This document shows, in pieces, positions 8,654-16,688 of a stretch of 46,773 nucleotides of DNA. The first letter of the stretch is position 1, and every line of letters starts with the position of its first letter. Source of the stretch: a virus; IMG/VR virus record IMGVR_UViG_3300009009_000019, positions 1 to 46,773 of that record. One strand, 5' to 3'. The notes beneath the pieces were generated by a model. It made no database searches. It was not told the origin of the DNA and saw nothing but the letters and a program-made list of their open reading frames with translations. The translations under genes and the position numbers were made by a program.

Positions 8654-8985
8654 GGCCATAGTTTCGAGATAGCAATACCAATCAAACTACTGATGGCCCC
8701 ACTACCCACCAGCAAAGCTGCAATCACTCGTCCGCTGGCCCGCGCCTCCAACCTCGTATCCTCCAGCGAGCGCAACCGCTTGTCGTGCGCTTCCACGGCT
8801 ACTTGCAGCGGCACACATGTCCCCGGCGATGGGCACAGCTTCATCATCGAGAGCCGGTTATTCGTTTCGTGCTGTGCTGACTCAATCCCCTTCAACCGCG
8901 CTCGCACTTCGGCCAACTGCTCGTGGTGCGCTCCAACGGTTGTTGTGATAACCGCTACTTGAGTCCTCACATCGTCGTGGCTCAT
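8650..8985 (-). CDS. Coiled-coil protein with C-terminal membrane anchor
   Basis: 111 residues. Residues 10-45 and 60-80 are heptad-rich (E-Q-L-A-E-V-R-A-R-L-K-G-I-E and H-D-K-R-L-R-S-L-E-D), separated by a short Cys-containing loop. Residues 87-108 form one membrane helix ending at the C-terminus. This resembles XhlA-type haemolysin/holin accessory proteins, which work with holins in lysis. It is coupled by ATGA overlap to the hydrolase-like gene downstream. Confidence 0.6.
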   Translation of the reverse strand: MSHDDVRTQVAVITTTVGAHHEQLAEVRARLKGIESAQHETNNRLSMMKLCPSPGTCVPLQVAVEAHDKRLRSLEDTRLEARASGRVIAALLVGSGAISSLIGIAISKLWP

Positions 8986-8988
8986 GTG

Positions 8989-9345
8989 TTACCTCTTTAC
9001 GATGTCCAGTGCTGCTGGTTCGTCGGCAGTTTCCACAATCAGCGTGCGCTTGCCTTCAAGCGGAAACGTCTCGCTGCTCTTGAGGAAGCCGCACACACCT
9101 GACACCCGCAACTCGCAAGTCCCGGGTTGGATAGGGGTCAAGCACACCTCGGCAGGGTTAATCGGGTTTGTGACGAAACCAACCACTCCTAGCGGGTCCA
9201 CGCTCCACACGACCTTGTCAATCCGACTCGCGCCGCGAACCGGATTATTTGGATCAAGTGCCAATGGTTTCCCAAGCGAGTTGACGGCTTGTGTGTAAGC
9301 GTATGTCGGGGGATACAGTGTAACTTTTAGCGGTTCAGTGTTCAT
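8989..9345 (-). CDS. Small Ig-like (BIG2-type) domain protein
   Basis: 118 residues, beta-rich. A V-V-W-S-V-D-P strand, a L-T-P-I-Q-P-G-T-C-E-L-R-V-S-G segment and a C-terminal L-I-V-E-T follow the order of bacterial Ig-like group 2 domains. Two or three cysteines could pair. Unlike its upstream neighbours it has no signal peptide. It sits between the beta-helix gene and the lysis block, and may be a tail-fibre accessory or the first gene of the lysis block. Function unknown. Confidence 0.55.
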   Translation of the reverse strand: MNTEPLKVTLYPPTYAYTQAVNSLGKPLALDPNNPVRGASRIDKVVWSVDPLGVVGFVTNPINPAEVCLTPIQPGTCELRVSGVCGFLKSSETFPLEGKRTLIVETADEPAALDIVKR

Positions 9346-9355
9346 AGTTGTCCTT

Positions 9356-10927
9356 TCATCTCAGAATTCCTACGCGCAAAGTGGTAGCGCGGACGCGCTT
9401 CGTTGTCACGGTGCGGTCTCTGTATGCCAGCGGATGCGGATATACTAATGGGGTGTAATGGCTCGGCTCGGGAATCCTCGCGTTGAAATAATCTCGGCCA
9501 GCCTTCACCAGGTTGGTGATGTAGTAACTGCACTGCTCCGTGTTGTCCGCCAAACCAACATCCACAGCAGCACCATTGACGGTGTTACTCCAGAAATAGC
9601 AAGGCCACAACGTTTGATTGTTAGAAAAGTTCGTTCCAGTCAGCGCGTAGGACGATATGACACCAGGCTGCTGATTGGCAGGCCAGCCGTATTGATCGGT
9701 GTTGCTATCCAGGGCATTGGTCAGGATCAAATCGGTATCCGTCATCCCGATAGCGATGAAATCGTGCCCGATAGTGGTTCCGCTTGAGTACGCCGTTCCG
9801 GCTCCCGGACCCAGATTGATGGCGTTGAACGTGTTGGTGATGGTCTCCGCAACCGAAGAACCAATACGGATGTAGCCTCCGCCATACCCCGAGATGCTCC
9901 CTCCATCCGGCACGTTGTTTGTGTAGCGGTAGGTTGTGAAGCCAACCGTGAAGCTCGACCAGTTGGTTGGATTGCCGTCAAACGACAAACCCAACCCAGT
10001 CGTCCCCCAATCATAGTTTGTGTAGTTGATGGTGAAGGCATATCCCGGCACACCGCGAGGTAGTGGCACTCCAACGTAAAGGTGCGCGGGCGGGCACGAT
10101 CTGTAGTACTTCAATTGCGCAAATCCTGCCGTGGTTGCGTACACAGTGTTAGAGAAAAGCACGCCGCTGCCTCCGCGAAACCCCAACACCCACGGCCCGC
10201 CGCCGCAGTTGGTAAAAACATTGTTGTAAATCTCCCATGATCGGGCGGACGTGTCTCCGGAGTCGTAACCATGCACTCCGCTCGGAGTGTAACCATCACA
10301 AAAATTGTGGCGAAAGACCAGCGATGCTCCATTGTAAGCGTCGAAGAAGCCGTTGCCCGGATAGCCGTTCGCATAGAACACGCAGTTCTCCGCGTAGGCT
10401 GCATTGGTCGTGCCAAATGGGATAACTTCGCTTGCCCAACTGGTGTAATCCCCTCCCTCGAAATCAATCGGCTGCGCCGACACGCCGGTGTTCACAAAAA
10501 CACAGCGTTCAACCAGACCTTTACTCGTCGTGATACCGCGATACGGAGTGGTCAGGTGCAGGTTGTAATAGTGCGTATGACCATAGCTGAAGAATCCCCC
10601 GTTGTTCCCGGAACTGCCGATGCACGTCATGTCTGAAACGGTGATGACGTTCGTTTCCGAGTTCTGAAATAAGAACGTATATTTGAAATTGCCGGACGTG
10701 ATCGTGGTTTGATTCGTGCCGGAGCCACGCAGCCAAAACGACTTGTAGAGCGGTGACGTGATCTGGTTGGTGATCGTGCAACTGCCGGGAAGAATTTCAA
10801 CCACATCACCCTCAGCCACCGCAGCAATGGCCGCACGAATGGCCGCGTCAGTGCAGGCGACCTGATTGGTCGCGGCGTGGCTGCCAAGCACCATTCCAAG
10901 CGCAGCAATGAACAGGATAATCTTCAC
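9356..10927 (-). CDS. Secreted-type right-handed beta-helix protein (depolymerase / fibre candidate)
   Basis: 523 residues from the GTG at 10927. GGAGG lies five bases upstream, and the GTGA overlaps the stop of the LamG gene, so this start is preferred over the longer one at 11026. Residues 1-18 are a signal peptide (K-I-I-L-F-I-A-A-L-G-M-V-L-G-S-H-A). The body has a pectate-lyase-like parallel beta-helix: repeated E-R-C-V-F-V-N-T-G, E-N-C-V-F-Y-A-N-G, F-R-H-N-F-C-D-G, I-Y-N-N-V-F-T-N. Phage beta-helix proteins often bind or cut surface glycans. A Sec signal on such a protein is unusual. Confidence 0.75.
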   Translation of the reverse strand: MKIILFIAALGMVLGSHAATNQVACTDAAIRAAIAAVAEGDVVEILPGSCTITNQITSPLYKSFWLRGSGTNQTTITSGNFKYTFLFQNSETNVITVSDMTCIGSSGNNGGFFSYGHTHYYNLHLTTPYRGITTSKGLVERCVFVNTGVSAQPIDFEGGDYTSWASEVIPFGTTNAAYAENCVFYANGYPGNGFFDAYNGASLVFRHNFCDGYTPSGVHGYDSGDTSARSWEIYNNVFTNCGGGPWVLGFRGGSGVLFSNTVYATTAGFAQLKYYRSCPPAHLYVGVPLPRGVPGYAFTINYTNYDWGTTGLGLSFDGNPTNWSSFTVGFTTYRYTNNVPDGGSISGYGGGYIRIGSSVAETITNTFNAINLGPGAGTAYSSGTTIGHDFIAIGMTDTDLILTNALDSNTDQYGWPANQQPGVISSYALTGTNFSNNQTLWPCYFWSNTVNGAAVDVGLADNTEQCSYYITNLVKAGRDYFNARIPEPSHYTPLVYPHPLAYRDRTVTTKRVRATTLRVGILR

Positions 10928-11727
10928 AAGCCCTCCAGGTAATACGAGTTGTAAAGCGCAGTGATTTGCGCCTGCGACAGTTCGCCGGAATAAACAGCCA
11001 GCCCGGCGAGTTTTCCGTCGAACCACAGACTTGCTCCTCCATTTCGAGCGCCGACATACACAGGATTCGCTGCATACTCAGCAGCCGTATCCTTGTTAGC
11101 TTTCCATTCCTCGTCGGTCTTCTCAACAGCATTGACGTAGAACTTGAAGTTTCCACGAGTTGAAGAGTTGTCTGCCACCACCACGAAGTGATTCCACGCT
11201 CCTGTGTTCGGAGCAGTAATCGCTTCCATAAGATAGTATGCGCCAGATGTTCCTCGCACAGCCGCCACAAGCGCACCATCTTCACCGGCAATGTACACAT
11301 TCACCCTCGAAGTCCCAGACCACATTGAACTATTGTGTTCGTAGATGCTCTGGTCAACATTGGTCGCGTCGAACCAAGCCCGGAAAACGATTGTGATAAT
11401 GTTGGTCCCGAAAGTGAGATTGCTGGGTGTGCTTCCCGCTGTTGATGTCCTTGCGTCGTCAGAACTCCCGTTAAACTCCAGGGCATAACCGCTTCCACTC
11501 GGTCCCGTTACCCAGTCAGCGTCAATAAACCCCCGTACGCCCACCACATTGGTCAACTCCGTTCCCGCCCCTTCGGTCATCTTCCACCACAAAATATCCG
11601 GCGTTGGAGCGGTAACTCCGGTTGTCTTCTTCACCGCCGACCCTTGAAACGCCGTCGTGCGCGTGAAGCTCTGCCCAAAAGCAGAAAGCAGAAAGCAGAA
11701 AGCAGAAACGAAAATGAGCCGTTGCAT
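10924..11727 (-). CDS. Secreted-type LamG / concanavalin-like lectin protein
   Basis: 267 residues. The N-terminus (L-I-F-V-S-A-F-C-F-L-L-S-A-F-G-Q) is a signal peptide encoded partly by four tandem copies of a 7-base repeat. The rest is a single LamG-type jelly roll: A-L-E-F-N-G-S-S-D near 70, I-V-F-R-A-W-F near 105, W-N-H-F-V-V-V-A-D near 165, K-F-Y-V-N-A-V-E-K and, at the end, L-A-G-L-A-V-Y-S-G-E-L-S-Q-A-Q-I. LamG domains bind glycans. It is followed by the beta-helix gene with a 4-base overlap. Confidence 0.75.
   Translation of the reverse strand: MQRLIFVSAFCFLLSAFGQSFTRTTAFQGSAVKKTTGVTAPTPDILWWKMTEGAGTELTNVVGVRGFIDADWVTGPSGSGYALEFNGSSDDARTSTAGSTPSNLTFGTNIITIVFRAWFDATNVDQSIYEHNSSMWSGTSRVNVYIAGEDGALVAAVRGTSGAYYLMEAITAPNTGAWNHFVVVADNSSTRGNFKFYVNAVEKTDEEWKANKDTAAEYAANPVYVGARNGGASLWFDGKLAGLAVYSGELSQAQITALYNSYYLEGL
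11681..11708. repeat. Tandem 7-base repeat (GCAGAAA x4) in a signal peptide
   Basis: Four perfect head-to-tail copies of GCAGAAA (plus strand) encode the hydrophobic core of the LamG protein's signal peptide. Because seven is not a multiple of three, gain or loss of one copy would shift the frame. Confidence 0.85.
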
Positions 11728-11729
11728 GG

Positions 11730-13256
11730 TCAGTTGTTACTCAAGATGGCCACCGCTCGTTTGCAGTTTATTCCGTTCGTTTGCGATGCGAACGCCACGT
11801 CGCATGTCAGTCCGGCGGGAATAGTGATTGCGGTATTCGTCATTCCGCCGAGGACGCGAATCCCCGCCACTTCGACGCGGAACGTGATGTTGCTGTCAGT
11901 GCCATTTGTCAGAAGCATCGAAGCTGTCCACTCGCCAGCAGAGGCCAAGCCAGTCAGATTTGTGACGGAGCAGTGGTTTGTTAGCGAGTAAAAGTAGAGC
12001 GGCGTGTAGCCGTTCCCCAGGGCAATGCTGTTCGTTGGGCCAGCCCATGCTTGCGTACTCGCACCAACGATGTTCGTGGACACGAGGTATACAGGTCCGG
12101 TGAAAGCGTTGCTGCCATTCCAAATGATGTTTCCACTGTTCGTTCCGCCAACAATTCCAGAGGGCTGGATGTTCGTGGCCAAGGCTGCATTCCAGTGGTT
12201 GGAGATAATCAATTCCGTCGTCTCGACTGTATCCACCGTGTTTGTCCCGGCCACGGTGAGATTGCCGCTAAGATAGTTAGACTGGCCCAGTCCGATGAGG
12301 CTGCCTCCAAGTAGAGTGTTGCCTTCATTGTCCACCGAAAACGTAACGCCATTCGTGCTGGAATGCACCAAAGCCGAAGACCACAGCCCATTCACATAAT
12401 AGGATCCCATGTCCCAAGAATCCGCCTGTCCGTCCATGACGCTGGACACGGTTATACCACTCATCACATTGGTCTCGCCCCCTGTGGTATCGTGTTGCAT
12501 AACAAAGTTGATATCCGCCGACTTGGTATCTCCAGCAAAGCCATACAATTTGCCGCCTCCACTTAGTGTTGTTGGAGTATTGCTGGCTGTGTAGTAGTTG
12601 ACATGATCCCAAACCCACACATTGGACAGACCCGCACCTTTCCCAAAGTAATTACTCGCTGTCACGCTGCCCGCAAACGTCACGGCCCGCGTTTCGTTGT
12701 TGGTGAGCGCGCCGGATGTAACTCCTGTGACATTTGTCAATCCAGCGCCGTTGCCGTAGAAACCGCTCGACGTCACGCTCCCCGTCGTATTCACCTGATT
12801 CGTAAGCTCTCTGGATACAGAAAGCAATGGCACATTCGTTGACAACCGAGCATCTGCCAGGGTACCAGTGGTGAGGTCTGAGGCATTAGTTGTAGCTTTG
12901 TCGCTCAAAACGTTGGTAGAAAGGCTCGCCCAGTTGGTCAAGTTTGCGGCTCCTATTTGCCAAGGCGCGTTCGTTACCGCCAGATAACTGATGTTGGTCT
13001 GTACTGTCTGCACACCGGACAATCCTGATCCGTCGCCGTAGAGTTTACCGAAATAGTTCGACAAACCCAATGCGATAAGATTTCCGCTAAGTTCTATCTG
13101 ATCAAACCGCCCCGTCTTCACGTTAGCGTAACCCCAAGCATTCGTTTCTCGGCCAAGGCCGCTTTGGCCGTCGCCCCGCGGCACGAGGTAGTTCGTTTGC
13201 GCCTGGACGGCTTGCGCTAGTGTGAAAAATAACAAAGCGAAGAGTCTCATAATCAT
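11730..13256 (-). CDS. Secreted-type repeat fibre protein
   Basis: 508 residues. Signal peptide at 1-20 (L-F-A-L-L-F-F-T-L-A-Q-A-V-Q-A-Q). The following segment, L-V-P-R-G-D-G-Q-S-G-L-G, then N-A-W-G-Y-A-N-V-K, resembles the opening of trimeric tail-fibre stalks. The motif G-D-G-S-G-L-S-G-V recurs as G-N-G-A-G-L-T-N-V and G-K-G-A-G-L-S-N-V, a repeat typical of fibre-like proteins in Verrucomicrobiota and relatives. The C-terminal half is Asn/Thr-rich beta sequence. Probably an extended fibre or stalk. An internal ATG two codons in (13250) is also possible as start. Confidence 0.7.
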   Translation of the reverse strand: MIMRLFALLFFTLAQAVQAQTNYLVPRGDGQSGLGRETNAWGYANVKTGRFDQIELSGNLIALGLSNYFGKLYGDGSGLSGVQTVQTNISYLAVTNAPWQIGAANLTNWASLSTNVLSDKATTNASDLTTGTLADARLSTNVPLLSVSRELTNQVNTTGSVTSSGFYGNGAGLTNVTGVTSGALTNNETRAVTFAGSVTASNYFGKGAGLSNVWVWDHVNYYTASNTPTTLSGGGKLYGFAGDTKSADINFVMQHDTTGGETNVMSGITVSSVMDGQADSWDMGSYYVNGLWSSALVHSSTNGVTFSVDNEGNTLLGGSLIGLGQSNYLSGNLTVAGTNTVDTVETTELIISNHWNAALATNIQPSGIVGGTNSGNIIWNGSNAFTGPVYLVSTNIVGASTQAWAGPTNSIALGNGYTPLYFYSLTNHCSVTNLTGLASAGEWTASMLLTNGTDSNITFRVEVAGIRVLGGMTNTAITIPAGLTCDVAFASQTNGINCKRAVAILSNN

Positions 13257-13262
13257 ACCAAG

Positions 13263-15614
13263 TTATTGAATCACCACCACGCCGTTGCTGACGGCCAATG
13301 ATACATTTGTGCCAGCCACAATATCTCTCAGGCGCATTGTTGCAGCGGCCTGTATATTACTCCTCCATGTCGTTGGCGCAGTATTTCGGTCCCTGTTCTT
13401 CTGGATGGCTTGCGTCCAAGAGGCCACGCCATTAAGCCCAATGTCCTGCTTGAAAATTAACAGATCGCTAACTCCCATTTTTGAAAACAAAGAACCTCCA
13501 GCCTTAGACCCGACTGTCAGCGGATATGCTGGTGAAGAAGCCGACGCAGAATAGCCGTTAGTGAAGTGCGTATAGTAGGGATTGCCGTCCACGTATGTCC
13601 TGTAAACTCTATAGATAGCGGCTGGATTGGTGTACACGAAATCTGTCGAACAACTCACGGCGATCGTAGTCCATTGATCCACTGGGAGACTGACCAAGCA
13701 TTCGTTCACAAGCCAATGCCCTGCGCCATCAGAGACGCTGAGACAAAGATAGTTTGGGCCGTAGGATCGTGCAATATGGATTCCGGCATTCGTGTTGGCG
13801 TAGTTACAGGTATCCAAAATGGGGTCCATGCTCCCTGCCGTGCCTGCGTGGTAAAGGCGCATCACGATTGTCCACTCGCTGCCGTCGTGAAGGAACTTCC
13901 AAGAATCCGGGTCTTGAGCCACCAGATTTTGATTGGTGCCGTTGAACCACAGATTGCCGTCTAAGTGGACCATTGGCGGAGCGGCAGCGTTGGTCAGTGA
14001 CTCTCCGTTATAGCCTGAATCAACCCATATCTCCCCATTCGCCTTGCCAGCCAGACTGGATTGCATATAAGCCGCAAACGGAGTGCTGATATTGGTAGAG
14101 GCTGGGATTGTCTGCGTCGGGATGCTCGAATCCAAAACGTCAAAGAAGATGCTCGAATTCGTTTGAGTGAAATACGGATCGTGGGAGGATTCACCATAAA
14201 CGAATCCCAACTTCCCGCCGCCCAGAGTAACAAATGTTCCCATCTGAAAGGCGTTGTAATACATGGGATATTGCGTGAACAGTTGCGTCCAGGTGGCCCC
14301 CTCATCGTACGATTGAAAAAGCCCAGTGCTATTCGCGTCCGTTCGCGTCGCCAGCAGCCACTTATTTCCTACCACCGTAAAAGCAGCGGGTGGCAATGTT
14401 CCAGTGCATTGGTTTACGTCAACGGATGCGAGAGCACTCCAAGTTGCTCCGTCGTCGGATGAAACTCCCCTGAATAGTCTGTTGGTACGCGTGCCTATCG
14501 TAGTGGATTCCCAACGGAACAGCCCCACCAGCCGCTTATCAAAGGTTTCTACAACAGCAACCTCTGAGATGTTTTCATTGCTCCACTGCGCCCAAGTCCA
14601 CGTCAACCCAAAGTCTGACGAGGTATATGCCCCAGGATACCACTCACCTTGATCTACTCCAGGAGCCGCTTGACGGAAAAAAAAGGCAGGAACAATCAGC
14701 TTACCACGTTGGCTATAAACCGGCAGAGAACCCAAAGCAACACCCCACGTATTCGTCCCGTAGATGTTCGTGCCAACTGGATTTGTCAACTCAACCGGGT
14801 GCGACCAGTTTACCCCGTCATTCGTTGACCACGAATACCCCACATGCCAATCGTCAATGCTTAGGTCATAGGGATGACTAGTCGAAGATAAATAGCTCAC
14901 CGCAGCAAACAGCCGGCCATCTGGCATGCGGATTGGTGCAAAATACATGTAACTGTTGTTGGACACTCCGCCATCGGCCAACGCCACAGTCGGCGTCTGC
15001 CATGTGTGTCCGTTGTCGTAGGATACCGCTCGATTTACGCTGGCGTATGGCGAGGCGTGGGAAACCATGTCGAGGTAGTACGCCTGCACGGAGTAGGTTT
15101 GTGGATTGTAGACGGCGGCTGGAAAGGTGTTAAACGCACCATTGGACACGATGACGATGCTCGATGAACGTTGCGGTCTGGACGTGGTCACAGGATCATT
15201 CAGTAACATGGGATAAACCTGCAACTTTGATTCAAGAGGCCATGAATACCGATCCACTCCGCCCAAGGTCAGGGACGAAAAGTTGTTTGTGGCCACGGCA
15301 GAGTTAAGAGTTTCCGGCGTGACATAGTCTTGTTGCCGCCAATTCGAGTTGTTCGTTCCGCCGACGAGCCGCCATTCCGTGGCGGTATCTATCTGGTAGC
15401 AGGTCATTCCTTCCGTTCGTCGAGCGGCTGGTAAGTTCGTTCGCGCCAGAGCATTTGCCACCTGCTTAGGCGTTCCCTTGATTTCACTGGCGTCGGCTAA
15501 TGCCCACGTCATGTTCGTGCTACCTGTTCCGATTGTTGACAGAACAGCTATATCAGCCACCACAGACGACGAAATGAAGATGCAACCAAGCAGGATATAG
15601 ATTCGTGTTTTCAT
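13263..15614 (-). CDS. Secreted-type sialidase-fold propeller with C-terminal LamG domain
   Basis: 783 residues. Signal peptide at 1-20. Residues 40-105 form a tail-protein-type module (E-G-M-T-C-Y-Q-I, then W-R-L-V-G-G-T-N-N). A six-bladed propeller follows with five Asp boxes (S-x-D-x-G-x-T/N-W) at about 198, 263, 332, 385 and 435. E-V-A-V-V-E-T-F followed by L-V-G-L-F-R matches the sialidase strand that carries the catalytic Glu and an Arg, so activity on sialic acid or a similar sugar is plausible. Residues about 560-750 form a LamG-type domain (W-F-N-G-T-N-Q, W-T-I-A-V-S). Likely a receptor-cleaving or receptor-binding protein. Confidence 0.75.
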   Translation of the reverse strand: MKTRIYILLGCIFISSSVVADIAVLSTIGTGSTNMTWALADASEIKGTPKQVANALARTNLPAARRTEGMTCYQIDTATEWRLVGGTNNSNWRQQDYVTPETLNSAVATNNFSSLTLGGVDRYSWPLESKLQVYPMLLNDPVTTSRPQRSSSIVIVSNGAFNTFPAAVYNPQTYSVQAYYLDMVSHASPYASVNRAVSYDNGHTWQTPTVALADGGVSNNSYMYFAPIRMPDGRLFAAVSYLSSTSHPYDLSIDDWHVGYSWSTNDGVNWSHPVELTNPVGTNIYGTNTWGVALGSLPVYSQRGKLIVPAFFFRQAAPGVDQGEWYPGAYTSSDFGLTWTWAQWSNENISEVAVVETFDKRLVGLFRWESTTIGTRTNRLFRGVSSDDGATWSALASVDVNQCTGTLPPAAFTVVGNKWLLATRTDANSTGLFQSYDEGATWTQLFTQYPMYYNAFQMGTFVTLGGGKLGFVYGESSHDPYFTQTNSSIFFDVLDSSIPTQTIPASTNISTPFAAYMQSSLAGKANGEIWVDSGYNGESLTNAAAPPMVHLDGNLWFNGTNQNLVAQDPDSWKFLHDGSEWTIVMRLYHAGTAGSMDPILDTCNYANTNAGIHIARSYGPNYLCLSVSDGAGHWLVNECLVSLPVDQWTTIAVSCSTDFVYTNPAAIYRVYRTYVDGNPYYTHFTNGYSASASSPAYPLTVGSKAGGSLFSKMGVSDLLIFKQDIGLNGVASWTQAIQKNRDRNTAPTTWRSNIQAAATMRLRDIVAGTNVSLAVSNGVVVIQ

Positions 15615-15617
15615 AAT

Positions 15618-16184
15618 TTACTGAACTGAAACGCTGTAACTGCCTTCAAGAATGTACTGGGTGCGATAGGTTCGGTATTGCAGACCGTGAGCCGTGTTAG
15701 TGGTAAGAATCAAACCCGTGTCTTGTCCAAGGGGCGTCCAAAAAGCCGCCGTTCCCCAAGACATAGGGTGGGACCAGTAAATGTATTCCATCACTGGCGT
15801 GTAATTCTGCGCCGCTCGCACGTAGGTATTCGTCGCCACCCCGGTCAACAGATTCGTCACCTGATTATCTGTGAGCGTGGCATTGGTACTGTAGCCAGAG
15901 TAGAAATAGTAGTTCGTGCTCGTGCCACCGCCTCCACTTCCACCAGCAACTAGTTGCCAATCACCAACGTCATTCAACTCCCACACTCCATTAGTTGTAA
16001 TAGTAATCGAACCACCAACAATCGGATTACCGTTTGTGTCCAACAAACTCACCAAGTTCGTAATGCTAAACTTATTCGCATTCATGTCCGACTGCAACTT
16101 GCCGTTCCGAATCGGGAAAGTCTGAGCGAAGACGCTTCCCGACGCAAGAAGAGTCGCTAAAACAAGTCGCAGTGTGGCGTTCAT
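15618..16184 (-). CDS. Secreted-type fibre-like protein
   Basis: 188 residues from the ATG at 16184, which overlaps the previous stop as TAATG. A signal peptide (L-R-L-V-L-A-T-L-L-A-S-G-S-V-F-A-Q) precedes F-P-I-R-N-G-K-L-Q-S-D-M-N-A-N, the G-x-L-x-x-D-x-N-x-N-x-x-I-x-N-L motif seen in phage tail-fibre stalks. A Gly-rich linker (G-G-S-G-G-G-G) near 93 separates a Thr/Asn-rich C-terminal domain. Likely a fibre segment. A start at 16208 would bury the signal peptide and is disfavoured. Confidence 0.7.
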   Translation of the reverse strand: MNATLRLVLATLLASGSVFAQTFPIRNGKLQSDMNANKFSITNLVSLLDTNGNPIVGGSITITTNGVWELNDVGDWQLVAGGSGGGGTSTNYYFYSGYSTNATLTDNQVTNLLTGVATNTYVRAAQNYTPVMEYIYWSHPMSWGTAAFWTPLGQDTGLILTTNTAHGLQYRTYRTQYILEGSYSVSVQ

Positions 16185-16651
16185 TATTTGTAAGAGTAAC
16201 GAAACCAAATATTACTTGCAATGGCTACGCCGTAGTTTGTAATGTTATACAAACGAATCCAGCCAGCCTCACCAACCTCAAAGCCGGTTGAAGTAAACTG
16301 AGGCTCTGTGACGTTTGTCATGGCCCAAGTGACATTTGTCAGTGACGTCCAATTCGTCTTGTCCAGTGAGGTTTGAAACAAAAAGGATAGTTCATTAGTC
16401 GCAGTAGACGCTGGAGTCGTTTGCAACAAAAGGCCGACAGACGTTGCTGTCACAGCAAACGGCTGTTGCATCTGCTCTACGTAGTTTGTTGGCGCATTCC
16501 ACGTAGAGCAGGCGGTTATTAAGTCAGTGTCAACCTCTAGTTGGTAACCAGGCGCATTCGTTTTAACAAAAGGCGCAAACGTAGCCTTATACTGCGCTTG
16601 CGTAGCAACAACCGAACCTACAAAAACTAAAACAAGCAACCACTTTTTCAT
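16184..16651 (-). CDS. Secreted-type beta-sandwich protein
   Basis: 155 residues from the ATG at 16651, chosen over 16675 because it places K-K-W-L-L-V-L-V-F-V-G-S-V-V-A-T-Q-A at the N-terminus as a clean signal peptide and has AAAGGA seven bases upstream. The mature part reads as one beta-sandwich (F-L-F-Q-T-S-L-D-K-T-N-W-T, then W-I-R-L-Y-N-I-T-N-Y), in the style of discoidin or BppU-type accessory domains. First gene after the palindrome at 16669 and first of the signal-peptide gene block. Specific function unknown. Confidence 0.7.
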   Translation of the reverse strand: MKKWLLVLVFVGSVVATQAQYKATFAPFVKTNAPGYQLEVDTDLITACSTWNAPTNYVEQMQQPFAVTATSVGLLLQTTPASTATNELSFLFQTSLDKTNWTSLTNVTWAMTNVTEPQFTSTGFEVGEAGWIRLYNITNYGVAIASNIWFRYSYK

Positions 16652-16668
16652 TTCTTTCCTTTTGGTGT

Positions 16669-16685
16669 GTTCCATGAAATGGAAC
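16669..16685. repeat. Recurrent palindrome, copy before the secreted-type fibre block
   Basis: GTTCCA, loop TGAAA, TGGAAC, preceded by GGTGT and followed by TAACT on the plus strand. It lies between the adaptor gene (stop 16689) and the start at 16651. Confidence 0.75.
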
Positions 16686-16688
16686 TAA

